DNA of 5,208 nucleotides from Clostridium sp. CAG:1024 (GCA_000432015.1 HF985505.1:40053-45260); one strand, 5' to 3'; shown: positions 1 to 5,137, counted from the stretch's first letter. Translations and numbers: made by a program. The notes: generated by a model not told the origin, from the sequence alone.

Positions 1-1108
1 GGCCGTAGCCACCGTCGCGGACGAGCCGGTCTGCCGTTTGCAGTGCGTCACTGAAATCCGCAGCGCGATACATCGCCAGGATCGGAGACAGCTTTTCGTG
101 CGCGAACGGCTCGGAAAGCTCGGTCGATTCGACTTCACCGATCAGGATCTTTGCTTTTTCCGGCACATCGATCCCTGCCAGCGCGGCAATATCATGCGCT
201 GTTTGACCGACGATCTTTGCGTTCAGCACGCCGTTGATGAGAATCACGCCGCGCAGTTTTTCGGCTTCCTCGGCGTTCAGGACGTAGCAGCCGCGCCGAA
301 GGAACTCCGCTTTGACCGCATCGTAAATGCTGTCGAGAACCACAACGCTCTGCTCCGAAGCACAGATCATGCCATTGTCAAACGTTTTCGAGTGGATCAC
401 AGAGGAAACCGCCAGCAAAAGGTCGGCGCTGTCATCAATGAGCGCAGGGGTATTGCCGGGGCCGACGCCGAGCGCAGGCTTGCCGGAGGAATAGGCCGCC
501 TTGACCATGCCGGGACCGCCGGTGGCAAGGATCAGATCCGCCTCACGCATCAGCTGATTGCTCAGCTCCAGCGCCGGCTGATCGATCCACCCGATGATGT
601 CTTCCGGTGCGCCCGCAGCAACGGCCGCTTCCAGCACGACTTTTGCCGCCGCGATGGTGCAGTCTGTTGCCTTTGGGTGCGGGCTGAGGATCATGCCATT
701 ACGGGTCTTAAGGCACAGCAGCGCCTTGAAGATGGCGGTGGAGGTGGGGTTGGTCGTTGGGATCACAGCGGCGACCACGCCGATCGGTTCCGCAATCTTT
801 TGGATGCCGTAGGCCGGATCCTCCTCGATCACACCGCAGGTTTTGGTATCTCTGTAGGCGTTGTAAATGTATTCGGAAGCAAAATGGTTCTTAATGACCT
901 TATCCTCGACCACGCCCATGCCCGTTTCTTCGACGGCGAGTTTGGCCAGCGGGATGCGCATCCGATTGGCAGCGGAAGCGGCGGCAAGAAAAATGCGATC
1001 CACCTGCTCCTGTGTGTATTCAGCAAATCTTCGCTGAGCAGCGCGGCACCGAGTCAGCGCGTCAGTCAGATCGTTGGTATCGATAACCTGTGCGTATACT
1101 TTTTCCAT
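1..1108 (-). CDS. adhE: Acetaldehyde/alcohol dehydrogenase AdhE, N-terminal part (CoA-acylating aldehyde dehydrogenase domain), runs off the window
   Basis: Reading the minus strand from ATG 1108-1106 gives 369 codons without a stop to the window edge. The protein begins MEKVYAQVIDTNDL and follows the aldehyde dehydrogenase fold. PTTNPTST lies at residues 117-124, the nucleotide-binding glycine-rich stretch ATGGPGMVKAAYSSG at 195-209, and GVGPGN at 214-219. The catalytic thiol is in FDNGMICASEQS, with the cysteine at residue 249, close to Cys246 of E. coli AdhE. Known of the family: this domain reduces acetyl-CoA to acetaldehyde with NADH in the cytosol. In AdhE a C-terminal iron alcohol dehydrogenase then makes ethanol and regenerates NAD+ in fermentation. 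That second domain would lie before position 1, so a stand-alone acylating dehydrogenase of about 460-500 residues is possible. No long N-terminal extension of the microcompartment-targeting type is present. AAGGA at 1117-1121, 8 nt before the ATG, supports the start. No frameshift was seen. Confidence 0.9.
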   Translation of the reverse strand, partial: MEKVYAQVIDTNDLTDALTRCRAAQRRFAEYTQEQVDRIFLAAASAANRMRIPLAKLAVEETGMGVVEDKVIKNHFASEYIYNAYRDTKTCGVIEEDPAYGIQKIAEPIGVVAAVIPTTNPTSTAIFKALLCLKTRNGMILSPHPKATDCTIAAAKVVLEAAVAAGAPEDIIGWIDQPALELSNQLMREADLILATGGPGMVKAAYSSGKPALGVGPGNTPALIDDSADLLLAVSSVIHSKTFDNGMICASEQSVVVLDSIYDAVKAEFLRRGCYVLNAEEAEKLRGVILINGVLNAKIVGQTAHDIAALAGIDVPEKAKILIGEVESTELSEPFAHEKLSPILAMYRAADFSDALQTADRLVRDGGYG

Positions 1109-1131
1109 AACCATCATCCTTCGACAGTATT

Positions 1132-1153
1132 TATCAGTAAAAATTTACTGATA
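1132..1153. promoter_or_regulatory. Perfect palindrome in the adhE leader, candidate operator
   Basis: Arms TATCAGTAAA (1132-1141) and TTTACTGATA (1144-1153) are perfect complements around a 2-nt centre. The site lies just downstream of the predicted start of transcription (about +7 to +28) and before the ribosome site. That is where a repressor would block adhE. adhE in Firmicutes is often controlled by the NADH-sensing repressor Rex, but this sequence does not match the usual TTGTTAA-N4-TTAACAA Rex site well, so the regulator is unknown. It could also form a weak RNA hairpin. The symmetry is seen directly; the function is inferred. Confidence 0.55.
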
Positions 1154-1166
1154 TAATTTTATTGAT

Positions 1167-1195
1167 ATTATAATATAGATTTATGGGAATGGCAA
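1167..1195 (-). promoter_or_regulatory. Sigma-A type promoter of adhE
   Basis: On the minus strand TTGCCA (1195-1190) and TATAAT (1172-1167) are separated by exactly 17 nt. This is one mismatch at -35 and a perfect -10, in an AT-rich stretch. Transcription would start near 1160, giving a leader of about 50 nt before the adhE ATG at 1108. It is the only strong promoter pattern upstream of this gene. Confidence 0.8.
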
Positions 1196-1205
1196 GCACA
1201 ATTTT

Positions 1206-1436
1206 TTGCTTACGATGCGTGGACTGTCCGTGGGACGCCGCGCTGTATTTTCGGATCTACTTCTCGTGCAGGTACACAACGGCCACGACGCTTGCATTGA
1301 GCGGGCATGTCGCCCCGTCGTTGATTACGAAGGCTATGCGGCAGAAGCGCGGGAGCGCTGCAAGCATGCGGACGAGCGGACCGTGCTCGAAGCGCTTAAC
1401 AAGCTGTCGGTGTCACCGATCACGCGCCGCTAATTT
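1206..1436 (+). CDS. Unrecognised short ORF, possible gene fragment
   Basis: An open frame of about 70-76 codons ends at TAA 1434-1436, starting at TTG 1206 or ATG 1215. The product contains LLLVQVHNGHDACIERACR and ends LNKLSVSPITRR. I recognise no family, motif or domain. The stretch has a GC-rich, coding-like composition, in contrast to the AT-rich adhE promoter beside it. The other strand is broken by stops, so if anything is coded here it is this frame. Against a working gene: no Shine-Dalgarno is visible before either start, no promoter is seen, and the open frame overlaps the edge of the divergent adhE promoter region. It may be the 3' remnant of a gene whose beginning was lost, or a chance frame. 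Confidence 0.3.
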
Positions 1437-1520
1437 GGTGGCAACCGGAGAAAATTTTTCCAAATTTCAGACGGTTTTTGATATTGAGGCGCAGCCTCAA
1501 GCGGAATCGAGGAAGCATGA

Positions 1521-1555
1521 AAACAGCCCGGAATCTCTACGATTCCGGGCTGTTT
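1521..1555. terminator. Perfect 15-bp hairpin, terminator-like
   Basis: Left arm AAACAGCCCGGAATC (1521-1535), loop TCTAC (1536-1540) and right arm GATTCCGGGCTGTTT (1541-1555) are perfectly complementary. The stem is GC-rich at its core with A/T ends, as in a bidirectional intrinsic terminator. Read on the minus strand it is followed by one more T (TTTT in all), and on the plus strand by GG. The U-tract is therefore short either way, and slightly better for leftward transcripts. It could stop leftward transcription toward the adhE promoter or rightward transcription from the 1206-1436 ORF. Confidence 0.55.
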
Positions 1556-1664
1556 GGCGGAGAACGGAACCACGACTCATCAAACAACACACTAAATAAA
1601 AACTCAGCGCACAGGCGACAGCACTCACAGCTAACCTACAATTTATAGAAAATATCGAACAATC

Positions 1665-1694
1665 GAGCCGTTTGCAATAGCAAGCGGCTCTTTT
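1665..1694 (+). terminator. Terminator-like hairpin in the parA leader
   Basis: GAGCCGTTTGC (1665-1675), loop AATA (1676-1679) and GCAAGCGGCTC (1680-1690) form an 11-bp stem with one G-U pair, followed by TTTT (1691-1694). It ends 30 nt before the parA start and 16 nt before its ribosome site. It can close an upstream element transcript or act as an attenuator for parA. No competing antiterminator stem was found, so plain termination is the simpler reading. Confidence 0.65.
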
Positions 1695-1724
1695 CATATC
1701 AAAAATGACAAGGAGGACAACCAC

Positions 1725-2171
1725 ATGACCAAAGTAATCGCCCTCGCCAACCCAAAAGGCGGCGTGGGCAAAACGACCACCACCGTGAATCTCGGCATCG
1801 GGCTTGCGCGGCAAGACAAGAAGGTGTTGCTCGTTGACGCGGACGCACAGGGCAATTTGACGGATTCGCTTGGCTGGAACGAGCCGGACAAGCTCCCCGT
1901 TTCCCTCGCCACCATTATGAGCAAGGTTATCATGGAAGAACAGATCGAGCCGGGCGAGGGCATTTTGCACCATGCGGAGGGCGTTGACCTCATGCCCGCC
2001 AACATCGAGCTATCCGCTATGGAGGTATCGCTTGTCAACACCATGAGCCGCGAGATCGTGTTGCGGAACTATCTGAAAGAGGTTAAGGGCAAGTACGATT
2101 ATGTTCTCATTGACTGTATGCCGAGCTTGGGCATGATTACGGTCAATGCGCTTGCGGCTGCGGATGGATAA
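1725..2171 (+). pseudogene. ParA/Soj-family partition ATPase of a conjugative element, C-terminally truncated
   Basis: The 148-residue product carries the deviant Walker A box KGGVGKTTTT (residues 11-20), the A' motif VLLVDADAQGN (34-44) and the Walker B region YVLIDCMPSLG (126-136). ParA ATPases bind DNA non-specifically and, with ParB, position plasmids, chromosomes or integrated elements. This version closely resembles the ParA encoded at the start of Tn1549/CTn-type integrative elements, which are about 260-275 residues. Here the frame ends NALAAADG-stop, exactly where the family normally continues into a strand such as SVIIPV, so roughly the last 120 residues are missing. AGGAGG at 1711-1716, 8 nt before the ATG, supports the start. 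Without its C-terminal helices it is unlikely to work in partition, though the nucleotide-binding core is present. No parB follows; the DNA after the break is unrelated (see 2164-2250). Confidence 0.85.
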
Positions 2172-2250
2172 ACGCGAGAACGACACGCTGGACACTGTGC
2201 CAGAGCAAGAGGAGGAAAAGGTGAGGAAACGCGATGATTTTGAAAGGTAA
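2164..2250 (+). pseudogene. Possible 3' remnant of an unrecognised element gene
   Basis: Directly after the parA break a different frame is open to TAA 2248-2250. It encodes a very charged tail with PEQEEEKVRKRDDFER at its end. It looks like a natural hydrophilic C-terminus followed by normal intergenic DNA. I infer that a deletion joined parA codon ~147 to the last ~27 codons of another element gene. The ATG at 2164 straddles the likely joint and has no ribosome site of its own, so I do not take it as a real start. The parent gene is not recognised. Confidence 0.35.
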
Positions 2251-2257
2251 AAACCTG

Positions 2258-2286
2258 TTGCATATTCTGCTGATTGTGGGTATACT
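2258..2286 (+). promoter_or_regulatory. Promoter of the toxin-antitoxin operon
   Basis: TTGCAT (2258-2263) and TATACT (2281-2286) are 17 nt apart, a good sigma-A match, with transcription expected to begin near 2293. That start falls inside the palindrome 2287-2317, as expected for an autorepressed toxin-antitoxin operon whose first gene begins at 2338. Confidence 0.7.
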
Positions 2287-2317
2287 ATTAGTAGGAAAGT
2301 AAGACTTTCCTACTAAT
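2287..2317. promoter_or_regulatory. Long palindromic operator of the toxin-antitoxin operon
   Basis: ATTAGTAGGAAAGT (2287-2300) and ACTTTCCTACTAAT (2304-2317) are perfect 14-bp arms around AAG. The site abuts the -10 box and covers the start of transcription. Type II antitoxins of the AbrB class normally bind such a palindrome through their swapped-hairpin domain and repress their own operon, more tightly when bound by toxin. It lacks a T-tract, so a terminator is unlikely. Confidence 0.7.
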
Positions 2318-2337
2318 GCCGCAGGAGGTGAACGAAT

Positions 2338-2595
2338 ATGTTGGCAGAGCTTCGTACAAAGTCACAAGTTACGATACCCAAAGAGGTCGTGACAAAGCTC
2401 GGCATCAAAGAGGGCGATAAGCTCGATGTTGTGGAAAAGGATGGCGTAATACAGCTTATCCCCGTGGTGGTGTACCCCAAAAAGTATGTTGACGAATTGA
2501 AAAGCGAGATCGACGGCATCAAAGCAAAGGTCGCAGAGGGAACACAGCCGGTATTCTCCACTATCGACAGTCTGTTCGACGCATTGGAGAAGTAA
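2338..2595 (+). CDS. AbrB/SpoVT-type antitoxin
   Basis: This 85-residue protein has an N-terminal AbrB/MazE swapped-hairpin DNA-binding domain. KSQVTIPKEV lies at residues 8-17 and GIKEGDKLDVVEKDG at 22-36, the classic signature of one subunit of the beta-barrel dimer. After about residue 45 comes a charged, probably helical tail (YVDELKSEIDGIKAKVAEG and on) that would wrap and neutralise the toxin. AGGAGGT at 2323-2329 sits 8 nt before the ATG. The toxin gene starts 2 nt after the stop, so the two are co-translated. Inferred role: labile antitoxin and autorepressor at the palindrome 2287-2317. Family assignment is firm; the antitoxin role rests on size and the toxin partner. Confidence 0.88.
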   Translation: MLAELRTKSQVTIPKEVVTKLGIKEGDKLDVVEKDGVIQLIPVVVYPKKYVDELKSEIDGIKAKVAEGTQPVFSTIDSLFDALEK

Positions 2596-2597
2596 AT

Positions 2598-2864
2598 ATG
2601 GCGTATCAGTTTACCTTTACCGACAGGTTTCAAAAGCACTTCAAAAAGCTGAACGCGAATGAAAAGAAGCAGCTTATGAACAAGCTGGAGCTGCTTTCGG
2701 AAAACCCTATGCACCCGTCCCTTAGAACAAAGCGGATTCAAGGAACGACTGACTTATTCGAGTGCAGCGTGAACATGGACATTCGTATTGTTTGGTTTTA
2801 TGAGGGCAGCGTGATGATAATCCTCGTTGATGTCGGACACCACGATGTGTTGAATCAATACTAA
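2598..2864 (+). CDS. RelE/ParE-superfamily toxin
   Basis: This 88-residue basic protein has the RelE/ParE layout. Two N-terminal helices are rich in lysine (FTDRFQKHFKKLNANEKKQL, residues 7-26), followed by the substrate-binding strands. IRIVWFYEG lies at 62-70, with the typical strand arginine at 63. The end strand ILVDVGHHDVLNQY (75-88) keeps the usual histidine-aspartate pattern (H81, H82, D83). RelE/YafQ-type members cut mRNA on the ribosome; ParE-type members poison gyrase. The C-terminal histidines favour the RNase branch, but this is not certain. Length is normal and no damage is seen. GGAG at 2586-2589, inside the end of the antitoxin gene, is its ribosome site, so translation depends on the antitoxin being translated. 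Confidence 0.85.
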   Translation: MAYQFTFTDRFQKHFKKLNANEKKQLMNKLELLSENPMHPSLRTKRIQGTTDLFECSVNMDIRIVWFYEGSVMIILVDVGHHDVLNQY

Positions 2865-2880
2865 AACAGAGCTTGCTAAG

Positions 2881-2906
2881 AGCGTCGGAGCGATCCGGCG
2901 CTTTTT
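2881..2906 (+). terminator. Rho-independent terminator after the toxin gene
   Basis: AGCGTCGG (2881-2888) pairs with CCGGCGCT (2895-2902) with one G-U, around a 6-nt loop, and runs into TTTTT (2902-2906). It begins 16 nt after the toxin stop and separates the operon from the DUF3991 gene. Its left arm also takes part in a competing 7-bp pairing (2885-2891 with 2911-2917), described under findings. Confidence 0.8.
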
Positions 2907-2937
2907 GTATGCTCCGAAATGAAAGGCAGGCGAAACA

Positions 2938-3597
2938 ATGCCATACATCGACCATGAAATTATACTGGAAGCAAAGAAAATGGACTTGCTGACCTATCTT
3001 GAAAACTACGACCCGCATGAGCTTGTTCATGTGTCCGGCGATGTCTATTGCACGAAAACCCACGACAGCCTCCGAATATCCAACGGAAAGTGGTGCTGGT
3101 ATTCGCGTGATATAGGCGGCAGATCGGCACTCGACTATCTCATTAAGGTGAAAGGCTATTCGTTTTTAGACGCGGTGGAGCATATCATGGGGCGGGCGGC
3201 GACAGCGCCGCCCGTTTCGCTACCAGCCCAAAAAGAAAAGGAAAAGCGGCTTGCGCTCCCTCCCCCATATAAGAACGCCGATACAGCCGATCAAAAGATG
3301 CGATGCATATTGGGAACTCCGTTTGAGCCTTTCCGCCGCCTGCTCCCGAAGGTTCAGCATCTGCTCGGCATAGGGGCGGAACGCCCTGCCCTCGCCGGTC
3401 AGCGCCACGCCGCCGCTGCGGTGAAACAGCGTTTGTCCCAATTCCTTTTCAAGCTCAAATATGCGCTTGCTCACGGCGGATTGGGAGATAATAAGCCGCT
3501 GCGCACAGCGGGAGAAATTCTTCGTTTCCGCCAGAGCAAGAAAGGTTTCAAGCTGTTCCGTGTTCATGGACGCCCCTCCGATTCTCATGGGGAATAG
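2938..3597 (+). pseudogene. DUF3991/Toprim element protein, truncated; reading frame continues into antisense lysR sequence
   Basis: The first ~116 residues (MPYIDHEIILEAKKMDLLTY onward) match the start of the DUF3991 and Toprim-domain proteins of Tn1549/CTn-like elements. HDSLRISNGKWCWYSRDIGG lies at 42-61, in a degenerate CHC2-like, DnaG-related primase zinc-finger domain. SALDYLIKVKGYSFLDAVEHIMG is at 63-85, followed by a proline/lysine linker. Full-length members are roughly 300 or more residues and carry a Toprim catalytic core after this linker. Here the Toprim part is absent. From about 3285 the frame merely reads the complement of the lysR gene, as the low-complexity residues from about 117 to 219 show. 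The 219-residue product is therefore a chimera with no expected function. The start is supported by AGG at 2928-2930, 7 nt before the ATG. A terminator stands just upstream and no strong promoter was seen between them. Confidence 0.8.
3220..3567 (-). pseudogene. LysR-family transcriptional regulator, truncated to its DNA-binding domain
   Basis: From ATG 3567-3565 the product begins MNTEQLETFLALAETKNFSR. It contains the LysR winged helix-turn-helix: CAQRLIISQSAVSKRIFELE at 21-40, then LGQTLFHRSGGVALTGEGR at 43-61. The linker helix follows to about residue 90, and the usual entry into the effector domain (LLIG, 91-94). LysR proteins are about 290-310 residues; everything after ~94 is lost. The last ~21 residues are antisense of the DUF3991 gene, ending at TGA 3222-3220. 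An in-frame ATG at 3588 exists, but GGAGG 7 nt before 3567 selects the inner start. It is divergent from the MATE gene and was probably its regulator. A DNA-binding domain plus linker helix could still dimerise and bind, but could not sense a ligand. Confidence 0.85.
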
Positions 3598-3624
3598 AAA
3601 CGATTCGGATAATTCGTTTTATCT

Positions 3625-3646
3625 ATTGTACCAAACGTGGTAGAAT
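3625..3646. promoter_or_regulatory. Imperfect palindrome, candidate LysR operator
   Basis: ATTGTACCA (3625-3633) and TGGTAGAAT (3638-3646) form 9-bp arms with one mismatch around AACG. The site exactly covers the lysR -10 box and spacer, and its right half is the putative MATE -10. LysR regulators usually bind a partly palindromic site in the divergent gap, repress their own gene and activate the neighbour. Position and symmetry fit; binding is inferred. Confidence 0.55.
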
Positions 3647-3652
3647 TGTCAA
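3625..3652 (-). promoter_or_regulatory. Promoter of lysR, in the lysR-MATE divergent region
   Basis: On the minus strand TTGACA (3652-3647) and TACAAT (3630-3625) are 16 nt apart, a perfect -35 and a near-perfect -10. Transcription would start near 3618, about 50 nt upstream of the lysR ATG. The MATE promoter must overlap it on the other strand. The best plus-strand pattern I see is the weak TTTATC (3618-3623), 17 nt, TAGAAT (3641-3646), so the pump may need activation. Confidence 0.7.
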
Positions 3653-3685
3653 CAGAAATACCTGCGGGACGAAGGAGAGGATAAC

Positions 3686-5086
3686 ATGCTGCTGAAGCAA
3701 AAAAGCTATGACCTGACAGAAGGCCCTGTCCGTAAAATGCTTGTGCTATTCGTGCTGCCCATCATTGCCGGAAGCCTGTTTCAGCAGCTCTATACCACGG
3801 CTGACGCTGCAATCGTCGGCCGGTTTGCCGGAAAGCAGGCGCTTGCCGCCATCGACGCGGTATATAACCTCATCCGGCTACCCACGGTGTTTTTTACGGG
3901 CCTGGCTTCGGCGGCGACAATACTCATATCGCAGCACTATGGGGCAAAGAAAAGCGAAACATTGGCTGAAACGGCCCATACGGCGGTGCTGTTCAGCTTC
4001 TTTGCGGGGCTGCTGCTGACGCTGCTGGGTGTGCTGCTTGCGCCCGCCTGCATACGGCTGCTGAATGTGCCTGAGGATATCTGCCCCATGACGCTGCGCT
4101 ATACGCAGATATATTTTTCCGGCATGGCCGCCTCTATGGTTTACAATATCGGTGCGGGGATATTCAGAGCGGTCGGAGATTCTAAAACGCCGTTCGTATT
4201 TCTGCTCATCGCCAACGGCGTGAATGTGGCGCTTGATTTGCTGTTCGTGGCGGTATTCAGGTGGGGCGTTGCGGGCGTGGCGCTGACCACGGTTTTTTCT
4301 CAGCTTTTGAGCGCTGCGCTCATGCTGTCCGCCCTCACGCGCACAAAACTCCCCTGCAAAATCATCCTGAACAGGCTGCGCATCCGCGGACAGAGCCTTG
4401 CCCCGATTTTGAAAAAAGGCTTGCCCATCGCGGTACAGTCCACGCTGTATCCGCTGGCCAATATGCTGGTGCAGTCAAGGATCAATCCCTTCGGCACGGA
4501 CAGCATCGCGGCCTGGGCCGTATGCGGCAAGCTGGATTTTCTCGTCTGGCTCATTGCGGACGCCTTCTGCGACGCGGCGGCCACGTTTGTTGCGCAGAAT
4601 TACGGCGCGCGACGGTATGACCGGGGGCGCAGGGGAGTAAAAACGGCGCTCCTGATGTCGATCGGGGTCATAGGCCTGCTGAGCGTCGGGCTGTATCTGT
4701 GGAATGTGCCGCTGGCGCATATATTCGTACAGGACGCAGGCGTTATCGCCATCAGCGCCCGCATCATGGCGGTGCTTGCCCCGCTCTATATTCTATACGT
4801 CCCGGGCGGCGTGCTGCCCGGAGCCGTCAGGGGCACGGGCGACACCTTCCGTCCCATGCTCATGACGCTGGCGGGCTGCTGCGTCACCCGCGTGATATGG
4901 GTATTGCTCATAGCGCCGCTGCGCCCGACGCTCATGATGGTGCTGCTCTGCTACCCCGTATCCTGGGCGATCACATCGTTGATGTTCATATTGTACCGTG
5001 TATTTTATGAAAAAGCGCCGCAGGCTCCTGCGCCTGTGATCTGCGAAGGGCCTTTGCCGAAAAATGATCCGCAAAATCTCTGTTAA
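3686..5086 (+). CDS. MATE-family multidrug efflux pump (DinF/MepA-like)
   Basis: The 466-residue membrane protein has the MATE plan of two six-helix bundles. The N-terminal DLTEGPVRKMLVLFVLPIIA (9-28) leads into the first helix with the signature FQQLYTTADAAIVGRFAG (32-49). The pseudo-twofold pair RAVGDSKTP (161-169) and RGTGDTFRP (382-390) marks equivalent loops in the two halves. The second half opens with ILKKGLPIAVQSTLYPLANM (241-260) and has the matching loop FVAQNYGARRYDRG (301-314). MATE pumps export cationic or other toxic compounds from the cytoplasm in exchange for Na+ or H+; the substrate cannot be read here. Length is normal and the frame is unbroken. AAGGAG at 3672-3677, 8 nt before the ATG, confirms the start. 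It is divergent from the broken lysR gene, so its control is probably altered. A polar tail after ~440 is cytoplasmic. Confidence 0.93.
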   Translation: MLLKQKSYDLTEGPVRKMLVLFVLPIIAGSLFQQLYTTADAAIVGRFAGKQALAAIDAVYNLIRLPTVFFTGLASAATILISQHYGAKKSETLAETAHTAVLFSFFAGLLLTLLGVLLAPACIRLLNVPEDICPMTLRYTQIYFSGMAASMVYNIGAGIFRAVGDSKTPFVFLLIANGVNVALDLLFVAVFRWGVAGVALTTVFSQLLSAALMLSALTRTKLPCKIILNRLRIRGQSLAPILKKGLPIAVQSTLYPLANMLVQSRINPFGTDSIAAWAVCGKLDFLVWLIADAFCDAAATFVAQNYGARRYDRGRRGVKTALLMSIGVIGLLSVGLYLWNVPLAHIFVQDAGVIAISARIMAVLAPLYILYVPGGVLPGAVRGTGDTFRPMLMTLAGCCVTRVIWVLLIAPLRPTLMMVLLCYPVSWAITSLMFILYRVFYEKAPQAPAPVICEGPLPKNDPQNLC

Positions 5087-5100
5087 GCCCCCTTTCCCTC

Positions 5101-5130
5101 TTGACAGGGCAAGAACCCTTGATTTATACT
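5101..5130 (+). promoter_or_regulatory. Promoter of the gene starting at 5173
   Basis: TTGACA (5101-5106) and TATACT (5125-5130) are separated by 18 nt, close to the sigma-A consensus. Transcription would begin near 5137. It starts only 15 nt after the MATE stop. No strong terminator was seen between them, so some readthrough from the pump gene is possible. Confidence 0.7.
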
Positions 5131-5137
5131 AAGCGCA

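Larger units (their letters stand above)
1437..1724. other. Intergenic stretch, probable left border zone of the mobile-element remnant
   Basis: No convincing gene lies in these ~290 bases. They hold a small perfect hairpin (arms TTGAGGC 1484-1490 and GCCTCAA 1494-1500), a long perfect hairpin (1521-1555) and a terminator-like hairpin just before parA (1665-1694). The open frames crossing here are antisense to parA or drop straight into non-coding-looking sequence. The element-derived leader of parA probably begins somewhere after the long hairpin, but the exact border and any attachment site cannot be seen from sequence alone. I found no tRNA and no clear flanking direct repeat. Confidence 0.5.

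Noticed and set aside
38..1156. Long plus-strand open frame of 372 codons
   Set aside because: It is the antisense shadow of adhE, which gives an unmistakable aldehyde dehydrogenase on the minus strand; the plus-strand product shows no family features.
1550..1590. Possible tRNA 3' end or attachment site (TGGCGGAGAA resembles the reverse complement of some tRNA genes)
   Set aside because: No cloverleaf or TTCGAAT-type arm follows, and no matching repeat was found at the other side of the element remnant.
1497..1973. Minus-strand open frame opposite parA
   Set aside because: It lies antisense to the conserved ParA ATPase core and then runs through the hairpin-rich gap; no ribosome site or family features.
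2287..2317. The 14-bp-arm palindrome as a transcription terminator
   Set aside because: It has no T-tract, abuts a -10 box and covers the predicted transcription start, which suits an operator better.
3461..3643. Plus-strand 60-codon open frame antisense to lysR
   Set aside because: It is the shadow of the LysR helix-turn-helix coding region and overlaps the divergent promoter.
4261..4620. Out-of-frame open frames inside the MATE gene on both strands
   Set aside because: The intact 466-residue MATE frame explains this DNA; the others are GC-rich shadows.
5087..5125. Terminator after the MATE gene
   Set aside because: Only 4-5 bp pairings (for example TCTTG with CAAGA) without a following T-run; too weak to call.
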